Below are positions 25,256 to 33,871 of a stretch of DNA of 64,000 bases, one piece after another (the first letter of the stretch is position 1; every line of letters starts with the position of its first letter). The stretch spans positions 124,001 to 188,000 of the forward strand of contig NZ_AUFX01000011.1 in the NCBI RefSeq assembly GCF_000426725.1. The letters are read 5' to 3'. Source of the DNA: Sporocytophaga myxococcoides DSM 11118. Lineage in GTDB: Bacteria > Bacteroidota > Bacteroidia > Cytophagales > Cytophagaceae. The notes below the pieces were generated by a model. The model did not search any database. It saw nothing but the letters and a program-made list of their open reading frames with translations, and was not told the origin of the DNA. A program made the position numbers and the translations under genes.

Positions 25256-25961
25256 AATACTCATCAAGGATTTTATATACAGGTTTATTGTTAAGCGGAT
25301 TGACATACTTTGCTTTTGGAGAATTTGACCAGTAGTTCTGTCTGTGTCCAAGCAATTTCCCAAGTTTTCCTTCCAGGTTATTTTTGATAAGATAATTCCT
25401 GATCTCGTCAGATCTCTGCTCCAGTATAGCATCTTTTACTTGGAGCAGTGTAATCATATTCGGAACGATTCTCAGTACATATCTCCAGGGCTCATTGAAA
25501 GTATACATTTTATATGGCTCTCCTTTTCTGTTCATTAAAACAGACTCAGTGAAATAGATCTTTTCAGATTCAGAGAACTTCGAGTCTTTCCATTCATATT
25601 CATAAAACTCTCTCAGCCTCTGTTCACGGTTCAGATAGATTTTTTTCCCGCGTTTGCGCCGCTTTACAAGAAACTTTTTCGAATCACTATATTGAGCAGT
25701 ATTAATCTTTCTCAGCAAGTCTATATAAAATAATGCTCTTGGACTTCTTCTTACATCGTCTCTCAAAACGAATATCCTCTTCCAGCCTTTCTGTACCGGA
25801 GGAATCAATGGCTCATATCCAAGATTCCTGATTTGAACTCTTAACCTATTCTGTTCTTTATGTAAAGCAATCAGCTTTTTTTCTAATGCCTCTTTCTGCA
25901 ATCGTTTTTTCTTTCTTGCAGATTGAATGCGTAAACAAAGGGTTATATCCCTTGTATCCAT
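25239..25961 (-). CDS. basic coiled-coil protein upstream of the AAA ATPase
   Basis: 240 residues. Residues about 13-45 are a Lys/Glu-rich coiled coil (SARKKKRLQKEALEKKLIAL). A very basic segment FLVKRRKRGKKIYL sits near 97-110. The rest has GEPYKMYTFNEPWRYVLRIV and a C-terminal NPLNNKPVYKILDEYYEDR. Basic residues suggest nucleic-acid or ribosome contact, but no known domain is seen. It overlaps the AAA gene and must be cotranscribed with it. Confidence 0.75.
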   Translation of the reverse strand: MDTRDITLCLRIQSARKKKRLQKEALEKKLIALHKEQNRLRVQIRNLGYEPLIPPVQKGWKRIFVLRDDVRRSPRALFYIDLLRKINTAQYSDSKKFLVKRRKRGKKIYLNREQRLREFYEYEWKDSKFSESEKIYFTESVLMNRKGEPYKMYTFNEPWRYVLRIVPNMITLLQVKDAILEQRSDEIRNYLIKNNLEGKLGKLLGHRQNYWSNSPKAKYVNPLNNKPVYKILDEYYEDRI

Positions 25962-26397
25962 TTACAAATTCAGCTTAAAAATTGAACATAGGATTCCTGC
26001 CAGCCGCCTTGCAGCCAGAAAGAGATGCTCATTCAATTCACAAAAACGTATTGCTATCCTCAGAGACAATAAAGCTCTTGCTCAGTAATCAATTAAAAAT
26101 TGAATTGAGAAAATAATGCTTAGTCGTGACAAGATGCCACAATAGAAACAACAAGGATATAAAGTATAAAACCTACTCCCGAAATCTTATGATGATTGTG
26201 AAAGAAAATAATATCCAGGCCTTGCTACACTAAGCAAAGAATCGAATGGGCGATATTTGGATAAATTCTAACATTGGTAACCTCCTGTTAAAAAGTGAAT
26301 ACTATTAAGGAGAAATAATATTACAAAGGTAATAATCTGAGTGAAATTTACAAAATAAAAATTCCTTCACTTACTTTTTTATAGATAGAAAAAGTCT
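25962..26397. other. intergenic region, nothing recognised
   Basis: About 435 bases between the coiled-coil gene and the terminator of the reductase gene. An A+T-rich dyad CAATTAAAAATTGAATTGAG lies near 26090. No coding sequence was seen on either strand. Confidence 0.4.
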
Positions 26398-26423
26398 GCT
26401 TCTCAGTGATGTCACTGAGAAGC
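26398..26423 (-). terminator. terminator overlapping the reductase stop codon
   Basis: Perfect 12-bp arms GCTTCTCAGTGA and TCACTGAGAAGC around a 2-base centre. The right arm contains the TGA stop of the reductase gene. On the - strand the hairpin is followed by AGACTTTTTC. Confidence 0.85.
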
Positions 26424-26984
26424 ACTTTTATACTTTATTGCAATTTCTCCATTTGAAAGCTGCTTTGTTGTTAAGACCTTTAATCTCTTTAAGCTCATTG
26501 CCCGTGGAGAAAACGGAATGCCTTGTCCAAACATAACAGGATAAACTATTACCCAGAATTCATCAATTAAATTCAGTTCGTTCAGTAATTGAAAGGCAGT
26601 AGGCCCACCGAACATCAATATACTTTTACCTTCCTGCTTTTTTATCTGAAGAATTTTATCTGCTATATTTCCATTGATGATCGTGGTATTATGCAAATCA
26701 TTCTCTTTCATTGAGTTTGAAATCACGATTTTTTGAGCATCGTTATACCAGTTCGAATATTTAATTTCGCTTTCGCTTGCATCAGGTTTATTTCGGGCAT
26801 CAGGCCAAAAGCTTTGCAACATCTGATATGAAACTCGTCCCATTAAAGCAGCATCTGCCTCATCAGTTAAACTACATATAAAATCCAGGTTTTCAGGACT
26901 GGGATTAAAATCATCGAACTCACCCCGCTTTCCCGCAACAAATCCATCAATCGAGGTATGTACTATTAAAATTATTTTCCTCAT
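26412..26984 (-). CDS. dihydrofolate-reductase-fold protein (RibD C-terminal family)
   Basis: 190 residues. The opening MRKIILIVHTSIDGFVAG and the LMGRVSYQMLQSFWP motif are typical of the RibD C-terminal/DHFR-like reductases widely found in bacteria. SILMFGGPTAFQLLNELNLI is the NADPH-phosphate-contact GG motif. It is probably a cytoplasmic NADPH-dependent reductase. It is neither a true FolA nor in a riboflavin operon, so the substrate is unknown. Single gene with its own terminator. Confidence 0.88.
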   Translation of the reverse strand: MRKIILIVHTSIDGFVAGKRGEFDDFNPSPENLDFICSLTDEADAALMGRVSYQMLQSFWPDARNKPDASESEIKYSNWYNDAQKIVISNSMKENDLHNTTIINGNIADKILQIKKQEGKSILMFGGPTAFQLLNELNLIDEFWVIVYPVMFGQGIPFSPRAMSLKRLKVLTTKQLSNGEIAIKYKSASQ

Positions 26985-27100
26985 ATGTTTTGTATGTTTA
27001 TTCGTTAGTACTGATTACAAAGCTATAACTGTTTTTGTTTAATCTGGTAATGTTTATATTCTATATATCAATCTAATGAGAAAATTTACCCCCTGTTGAA

Positions 27101-27127
27101 AGGGAGACGCCAGCATGGCGTCTCTAC
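27101..27127. repeat. GAGACGCC/GGCGTCTC palindromic repeat, copy 4
   Basis: GGAGACGCCAGCATGGCGTCTC followed by TAC. Its right end supplies the TAG stop codon (- strand, 27124-27126) of the XrtN-system VIT protein. Confidence 0.85.
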
Positions 27128-29883
27128 GAGATGATTTCGGAAATTTTACTTTTATATCTGGAATATAAGCTGAACATTATCAGTCCACATCCAATTATAA
27201 TCAGTACCCATTCCTCTGGTTCCGGGGTTCCTGAGACTTCTCCGAGTTTGAACGTTGGCTTAGACAATACTTCTTTCCCGTCTTCAACTTCTCTGTTAAA
27301 TCGATCATCTTTACTTTCCATTTCATCCAATCGCTTGTGCTGAACTTCATTCACAAGCACTATCATAGAAGAGAACCTTGTTACAATGCCCGCTTTCAAG
27401 GCAATGGTATGAATAAAATCAAGATTACTCATATTGCTTTGACCTTTAACAGGTTTACTCATATTTATATATTGACGTGCTGCGAGCTTTTCAAATTGCG
27501 GCTGAGACTCTACTTTGCCTTGCTTTATTTTCCACACATACCCCTGCTCCGACAACAAATACTCCTTAGAAAGATTATACTTGTGCTCTAATTGCTTTTG
27601 TTGAAAAAGATCATTGATAGATAAATATGACTTCCCACCGGAATTTACAATTGTCTCCAAAAGTTCATCATCATAAGCATATGGCAGCTTACCATCCATG
27701 TGTACAAGATATACTGGAAAAGTGAATTCTAATGAAGACAAACCATCTTCACTGATTTCATAATCCCCCTGATCTGTTAGAAGCACAACTCCGTCATACT
27801 TCTTTTCTTTTCGCAGAGAGTCAAACTGATGAAGCATTTTCAACTGGCTTGAATTTCCCCAGTATACGAGTTCATCCGTATCTAAAGCTTTAAGCTGATC
27901 TTTTCTGGCAAACTGACCAGTCAGATAAACATCCGCCTCTTCATAGCCTTTCTCTGAAAGACCCTCAAGAATATCTTCCAGCTGCGCTTTATATTTACCA
28001 GTACTATATGATTGATCAATAATGAAAGCAAAAGAATATTTTTTATCATTTGCTTCTTCTGTTTTAGTTATTTCAGGAATCGCAGAAATAATGGTGCTAT
28101 CATTGAAAGCAAAGACATGACTTTTTCTTTCCTGTATATTACTGCAAGGATGAGATACAGGAAGCCAGTCTTCATCGTTATTTTTTTCCGACTCTTTACC
28201 ATTAACCAGAAATTCAGTATCTCCATCACAATATACATTCCTTTTTTGAAGCTGAAAAGGTAATGAATAGGTATTATCCAAATCAGCCAGCAACTGATAA
28301 CTAAACCATAAATGGAACTCTGGACCTTCCTCTACAGTTACACTTCTTTTATCATAAATCCTGTTTTTAGGAAGTACAGGAAATGCTCTGAGACGGTATT
28401 GTCTTGGACCTACCTGTTCAAGCAATGATGGGTCAATGCGTTCTCTGACCTGTTCTTTATAAACCTGCTGAGCTGCACCTCTCGGAGACACTCTGTATGA
28501 AAACTTTTTCTCATTAGTATCGCTGATCCAAACGCCCGTAATTACTGCATGCTCAGGCAGACTAAAGTAATACAGAACCTCTTGTTGATCAAATGTATTG
28601 TTCCGATACACTTCATGGATTTCAACGTCAACTATCCCCTCCTGCTCTTTAGTCTTTATCTCTTGCTTGCTCACATGAACATTCTTTTCGTCTATATTTA
28701 ACAAGCCTGCTTCAATCCCTTGTCTTTCCCAGGTTGACTTCAACGCGCTTTTAATGGCATCTCTTTCTGTCTTTTGAAGTGAGACATCAAAACATTTTTC
28801 ATACAGCTCAGATGCAACTTTGGTGTCTTCATACATACTCTTTCCTTCATACAAAAATGGTTTCAGGAAAACGTTATGAGTAGATTGAAAGAACTTAAAA
28901 TTAGATTTTTCTCCACCAAATGCACTTTTATATATGGCTTCTATATGATCATTCTTCTCTTCTTCTCCAAGATACCTATAGTTACTTAAATACGCATTTA
29001 ACAAGCCGCTTTTGATTTCTTCAGCATTTGTACTTAGTTCTTTTATATCAGAATCCGAGAATGAATCTTTGTTCAGTCTTGACAAATAATCTTTCTGAGG
29101 CTGATTCCAATTCAACAGATAAAAAACCAAAAGATTCAGAGCGACAAAGGAACCAGTTATTGCCAGTGCTTCTCCTAAGGAATAAGTTTCAGAGTACCAT
29201 TTTATTTTCTTATAAAACGAAGTAAAATAGTAATAAAAAAATGCCACAGGCAAGCCTAACAATAAGGTCATGGAATAAAATAAAAATACTAAGAAGATGA
29301 TAACCAAAAATCCTTCACTAAATAAATATGAAATATTAGTGAGGTTAATTTTTGCCAAAGCTTTAATCAATCCTGCTAATGATGGAGGGATATAAAATAT
29401 GAGCAGAAGTCCCACATAGGAACCTATTATCAGAAGTACTGAATTCAATATCAAAGAAAAACTCGCTGATAACTTTGTTGCCGGAGATTTCTCATTGATT
29501 AATCCATAGAAAAATACAGTCATCCCAGTTACAAAGAGGATAAACAAGTGCAAGGAACCTGCATGCATTTCTCTTACCAGAAATAATCTTAGAAGCAACA
29601 ACAAAGTAAGAGGCACTTCCACTCCATAAAATAAGGCAACGAGTTTATCCTTACGATTACTGAATGCAGTTAGTGCCAAGGTTATTGACACCAAAGGAAC
29701 ACTATAAGCCAATATTGCTGTAATGATAAACTCAAAAGGTGAAAACCCTAAAAAAGCATCTCTGATAATAAAGATTACAAACCCAGTACTGATTTCAAGG
29801 GAGGCAAAAAGTATGAGGTACAAAATATTCCATGACCAAAACAGGCCATAAGAAAAAAACTTACTTTGAATTAACTTTTTCAT
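27124..29883 (-). CDS. XrtN-system VIT/vWA-domain membrane protein with PEP-CTERM-like tail
   Basis: 919 residues. Some seven hydrophobic segments occupy the first 270. A VIT domain follows (VLYYFSLPEHAVITGVWISD to LRAFPVLPKNRIY, about 450-540), then a vWA-like domain beginning FAFIIDQSYSTGKYKAQLED. The last 35 residues are a tripartite sorting signal: PEPEEW, a hydrophobic helix (VLIIIGCGLIMFSL) and a basic end (YSRYKSK). This matches the known family of VIT proteins that are the dedicated substrate of exosortase N. Its start overlaps xrtN by 23 bases. Its stop codon lies within a palindromic repeat. Confidence 0.88.
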   Translation of the reverse strand: MKKLIQSKFFSYGLFWSWNILYLILFASLEISTGFVIFIIRDAFLGFSPFEFIITAILAYSVPLVSITLALTAFSNRKDKLVALFYGVEVPLTLLLLLRLFLVREMHAGSLHLFILFVTGMTVFFYGLINEKSPATKLSASFSLILNSVLLIIGSYVGLLLIFYIPPSLAGLIKALAKINLTNISYLFSEGFLVIIFLVFLFYSMTLLLGLPVAFFYYYFTSFYKKIKWYSETYSLGEALAITGSFVALNLLVFYLLNWNQPQKDYLSRLNKDSFSDSDIKELSTNAEEIKSGLLNAYLSNYRYLGEEEKNDHIEAIYKSAFGGEKSNFKFFQSTHNVFLKPFLYEGKSMYEDTKVASELYEKCFDVSLQKTERDAIKSALKSTWERQGIEAGLLNIDEKNVHVSKQEIKTKEQEGIVDVEIHEVYRNNTFDQQEVLYYFSLPEHAVITGVWISDTNEKKFSYRVSPRGAAQQVYKEQVRERIDPSLLEQVGPRQYRLRAFPVLPKNRIYDKRSVTVEEGPEFHLWFSYQLLADLDNTYSLPFQLQKRNVYCDGDTEFLVNGKESEKNNDEDWLPVSHPCSNIQERKSHVFAFNDSTIISAIPEITKTEEANDKKYSFAFIIDQSYSTGKYKAQLEDILEGLSEKGYEEADVYLTGQFARKDQLKALDTDELVYWGNSSQLKMLHQFDSLRKEKKYDGVVLLTDQGDYEISEDGLSSLEFTFPVYLVHMDGKLPYAYDDELLETIVNSGGKSYLSINDLFQQKQLEHKYNLSKEYLLSEQGYVWKIKQGKVESQPQFEKLAARQYINMSKPVKGQSNMSNLDFIHTIALKAGIVTRFSSMIVLVNEVQHKRLDEMESKDDRFNREVEDGKEVLSKPTFKLGEVSGTPEPEEWVLIIIGCGLIMFSLYSRYKSKISEIIS

Positions 29884-31402
29884 TGTTATTAACGGTTAAA
29901 AATTCATTTATCATTAAATTCATTTGCATGGATAATTCTTTGAACTCTTCCGGATAAGGCTCCGGAGACTGATCGAGTAATATTGAAATCATAACCCAAT
30001 CATGCTCGCCATTCTTTATATCCGTCCAGACTCTGGAAGCGTGATCATGTGTTACTTGTCCTGAAGACTGAAACCAATAACAGGCCTTTTGAGTGGTATT
30101 ATCAAGGGAAAGCAGAGTCACCGGAAAATTCGGAGTGATCAACCTTGTTTCAGATTTTGTAATTGAAAAGCCGTTAGCCTGAGTACACAGGTCCGGAGGA
30201 TGATGCCCTCGCCAATTGTTTGTATATACAATAAGACAAGTTCCGGTTAACTTTCTTAATGAAAATTGAAACTTCTTACCTGAACTGTTATCTCTTTCAA
30301 ATGCTTTATACTCAGCCATAGTGATAGGGATTTCTTGAGCTATAATATCTGCAGGCCATTGCAATTCCAATTGAGGAAGATTTGTAGCTGGCTTTGAGAT
30401 AAGCATTGTCCAAGATAAAAGCGTGAATAAAACTGCGGCCGAAAAGAGTGCAGGAAGATTAACAATGGTTCTATTCTTAGGCAAAGATTTTCTTACTGCT
30501 GTTATTGAATCTTCTTTGGATGGCAGATGATAATGCAGCAAGAACCATGTGATGATACAGGAAAATAAAAAGCCCGCAATTCCCAATGGTATATGGACAA
30601 TCCCTGCAATTACTGGGCGATCCAGCACCGTCTCAATGAAGACTATAGTAATAATTCTTATAAGATTAAAACTATAAATCAGCAAATTTAGAAACATGAA
30701 ATACTGCAGCCATCTGAAATTAATCTTCTTGTTCTCTATCCAGCTTATTGTAAAAAAGAACAGCCAGCTTGTCCATAAACCGTTAAGGCCGCTGCATGCG
30801 GAGCTTACCTCAGCTGATCTGTTCTCAATCATAATGATGGTTTCTTTACTGACTTCGCTAATATTAAACCAGGAAAGGAATGAAGTAACAGACCCTGCTG
30901 CAAAAAGCCTTAGAGGAAAACCCAGGTATACATCTAGATGCGGGCCCAGAGGTAATGTCTGAATTAATAAAAACGTCGGAAGTATTCCCTTCTTCCAGTT
31001 TTCATAAGTCATAAAAAATCCTGATATGCTGAACAGTGCCAGAAAAAACAGACCACATGAAAGCATATTAATCCTTGCATAGATCTCTGACAATGCATAA
31101 GCTACCGAAACAGAACATAGTAATATAAAAGGCATCCACCTAAACTGAATATGTAAAAGTTCTCCTTTGGGTAAGTTATTCAAGTGTCTGATTAGAAAGA
31201 ACACCACCAGCAGCAGCAGAATCAGATTAAGAACAGAGTAACTTTCAAAAATACTTCTGGTAAACCAGATCAAAGAAGGCAGATATAAAAATATTATACT
31301 CATGGAGAATAACAGAACAGCGAATAATGGCGCATATCCTATCCTCCGAAACATACCTGGAATTAGCAAATTAGACCTCAACAGTCCCTCTGTGATATTC
31401 AT
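29861..31402 (-). CDS. xrtN: exosortase N
   Basis: About 513 residues from the ATG (a TTG three codons earlier is also open). The first 290 residues are a multi-helix exosortase core with the catalytic triad in place: Cys203 in SSACSGLNG, Arg249 in NLIRIIT and His270 in IVHIPLG. The remaining 200 or so are an EpsI-like periplasmic domain (VYTNNWRGHHPPDLC). Exosortases cleave PEP-CTERM-type signals; XrtN is known from Bacteroidota with one adjacent VIT-domain target, exactly the arrangement here. Confidence 0.9.
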   Translation of the reverse strand: MNITEGLLRSNLLIPGMFRRIGYAPLFAVLLFSMSIIFLYLPSLIWFTRSIFESYSVLNLILLLLVVFFLIRHLNNLPKGELLHIQFRWMPFILLCSVSVAYALSEIYARINMLSCGLFFLALFSISGFFMTYENWKKGILPTFLLIQTLPLGPHLDVYLGFPLRLFAAGSVTSFLSWFNISEVSKETIIMIENRSAEVSSACSGLNGLWTSWLFFFTISWIENKKINFRWLQYFMFLNLLIYSFNLIRIITIVFIETVLDRPVIAGIVHIPLGIAGFLFSCIITWFLLHYHLPSKEDSITAVRKSLPKNRTIVNLPALFSAAVLFTLLSWTMLISKPATNLPQLELQWPADIIAQEIPITMAEYKAFERDNSSGKKFQFSLRKLTGTCLIVYTNNWRGHHPPDLCTQANGFSITKSETRLITPNFPVTLLSLDNTTQKACYWFQSSGQVTHDHASRVWTDIKNGEHDWVMISILLDQSPEPYPEEFKELSMQMNLMINEFLTVNNNEKVNSK

Positions 31403-31660
31403 TCTATTCAATTATTCATTAAAATAAAAAGTACTTTGAATTACAAAGTTCAAGAAAAATTTCAATAAAAAAATAACCTGATCATTATTTTTTTTTAAAA
31501 ACAGTTAAATAAATGATTTCAAATCGGTTGAAGGTTTAAATACCCAATAATAAGAGCTAGAGTAAGAATAAAATACCTCCAATCAATTAGATATGTAATA
31601 ATGAAAGTATCTATTAACTGAAAAATTTTAATGCAGAAATGACGTGATTTAAAATGAATT

Positions 31661-33580
31661 CTACACCTTAAAAAACACTCTGAATGTGGTTCCTTTTCCC
31701 TCACTACTATCCACCTCAATTTTACCACCTGCATTGTCAATGATTCTTTTCACAATATACAAGCCAACACCTGTACCTTCAACGTGAGAATGAAATCTTT
31801 TGAACATGGTAAAAACCTTATCAAGCTGATTCTTTGGAATACCAAGACCGTTGTCCTGAACTGAAAATATCAGGTAATTATTTATACGTTCAGTCTTAAT
31901 CAATATTTCGGGTCTGATATCAGAATGCCTGTATTTTAAAGCATTGCTCACCAGGTTGTGAATGATACTTCTGAAATTCTTTCTTGAAAAACGAAATCCA
32001 AATCCCTCATTCAAATCAACAATAATTCTTGCCTGGGTAGATTTAATCTGCTCCTGATACAATAGTTGTATTTCTTCAAGGACTTCTTCAAAATATACAA
32101 ACTCAATTTCTTCTTCAACTTCTTTCTGTACCTTACTGATTTCAGTGAGCTCCTGAATGGTATTTTTAAACCGGTCTATGGATGATGACACAAGTTTCAT
32201 GATATCTCCGAACTCTTTATTTTTATTCACATCATCACCCAACGAAAACTTTAGAGCATTGATAAGTCCTTCAATATTGGAAACAGGTGCTCTAAGGTCA
32301 TGAGAAGCTGTATAGATGAAGTTATCGAGGTCGTTATTTATCTTGATAAGAAGTTCATTTTTCAAGGCCAGCGCTTCCCGGTTTTTTACCTGTTCTGTCA
32401 CATCATAAGCAAAAATAAAAATACCATTGATACATCCATTCTCTCCATGCATTGCATAAATAGCAAATGTAAAGTAGTATGTTTCTATGATGCCAGACAG
32501 AGGATTAAACATCGGATAAGGAAGTTCTATTCCAATATATGGTTCACCTGTATTATATACTATATCTAACTTTTCTATAAAGTCCTGACCCGAAGTTTTC
32601 GGAAACACATCTATTGCATGAAGCCCAATAACGTTGCGATTTCCAAACAATCTTTCAACAGCAGGATTGATGAGCTCAAACTCATGACCTGGTCCTTTCA
32701 ATGTACAGACTATTGCAGGAATCAGATCAAAAAGATTTTTTAAAAGCTGTCTTTGAATTTCGGAAGAGTTGTAAACCAGTCTTTCCTTCTCAACTATTTT
32801 CAGACGTTCAAATTCTTCCAGCTTTCTCTCGTTGATGTCATTCAATGAACCGAACCATGATATTACTGTTCCGGAAGAATCCAATAGTGGCTGAGCTTGC
32901 AGAAGGAACCATCTGTAGGTGCCGTCAAAGCGGCGACAGCGTAATTCAATCTCAAAAAATGATTCTTTAGTTACAGCATCCTTCCATATAACCTTGTATT
33001 TTATCTCATCTTCAGGATGGACAAACTGCCAATCACCTTCAATTGAAGCCCTTTTATCCAGGTTGCCAGTATAATCAAACCACTTATCGGAAACAAAAGT
33101 GATATGACCTTCTGAATTTGCAGTCCATATGTAGGAAGGAACAAAATTCGCCAGCTTACGCCAATTTTCTTCACTTTCCTTTAATTTCTTCCTTGCTTCT
33201 ACCTTTTCAGTTACATCAAAAATCTGAACATAAATTCCATAGACAGTACCCTCATCCAGTATGATAGCCTGGTAAGTGAAATCAAAAATCCGCTCTTCCT
33301 TGCCACCTTTCTTAGCTGGCATTTCAGAGCCTGTAAATGAATTTCCTGTTTCATAAACAGAATCAAGCACCTTGGTAAGTCCCATTTCTGCTAGCTCTGG
33401 AAATACTTCGCGCACAGAACGTCCTATGATCTCCTTGTCTCCCACCAAAGCTTGATATGCTGGATTTACATAGTCATACAGATGATCTTTCCCTTTAAGA
33501 ATACAGATCATTGAGGGATCTTTATGAAATACCCCTAACAAATGTTTTATTGAGAATTTAGACAAACTTGTTACGGACAT
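31661..33580 (-). CDS. PAS-domain sensor histidine kinase, paralogue A
   Basis: 639 residues, no membrane segment. Three PAS domains: one of the type YDYVNPAYQALVGDKEIIGR (about 10-125), a PAS_3 with RRFDGTYRWFLLQAQPLL (about 140-260), and another of the first type (about 280-400). HisKA carries the phospho-His in FIYTASHDLRAPVSN, and the ATPase shows NALKYRH, DNGLGIP and GTGVGLYIV. A cytoplasmic sensor that probably phosphorylates a receiver elsewhere. The next gene upstream is a clear paralogue. Confidence 0.92.
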   Translation of the reverse strand: MSVTSLSKFSIKHLLGVFHKDPSMICILKGKDHLYDYVNPAYQALVGDKEIIGRSVREVFPELAEMGLTKVLDSVYETGNSFTGSEMPAKKGGKEERIFDFTYQAIILDEGTVYGIYVQIFDVTEKVEARKKLKESEENWRKLANFVPSYIWTANSEGHITFVSDKWFDYTGNLDKRASIEGDWQFVHPEDEIKYKVIWKDAVTKESFFEIELRCRRFDGTYRWFLLQAQPLLDSSGTVISWFGSLNDINERKLEEFERLKIVEKERLVYNSSEIQRQLLKNLFDLIPAIVCTLKGPGHEFELINPAVERLFGNRNVIGLHAIDVFPKTSGQDFIEKLDIVYNTGEPYIGIELPYPMFNPLSGIIETYYFTFAIYAMHGENGCINGIFIFAYDVTEQVKNREALALKNELLIKINNDLDNFIYTASHDLRAPVSNIEGLINALKFSLGDDVNKNKEFGDIMKLVSSSIDRFKNTIQELTEISKVQKEVEEEIEFVYFEEVLEEIQLLYQEQIKSTQARIIVDLNEGFGFRFSRKNFRSIIHNLVSNALKYRHSDIRPEILIKTERINNYLIFSVQDNGLGIPKNQLDKVFTMFKRFHSHVEGTGVGLYIVKRIIDNAGGKIEVDSSEGKGTTFRVFFKV

Positions 33581-33871
33581 CTGTTTATGTTAAAAATAGA
33601 TTACAAACAAAAACCAATCATTGAGATCAATAAAACAAAAAATAAAAATATTAGTTAAAAAATATTTCACTTTTCATAAAATTAAATCTTCATTATTACC
33701 AATGTAAACTCACCCATCAAAAATAAACTCTTAACTTCCAAACCTTTAATCATTCAATAAAACTTATCTATATCTAATTTTTCCTGGCAGATATTGCTTC
33801 ATTAAATACACTATATAAATTTTGCTTCATTAAGAAAAAAGATTCTTAATGCTTATTATGATAATGCTATC

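Noticed and set aside
26412-26984. Dihydrofolate reductase (folA)
   Set aside because: The sequence has the RibD C-terminal type motifs (LMGRVSY, MFGGPTA) and lacks FolA folate-binding motifs.
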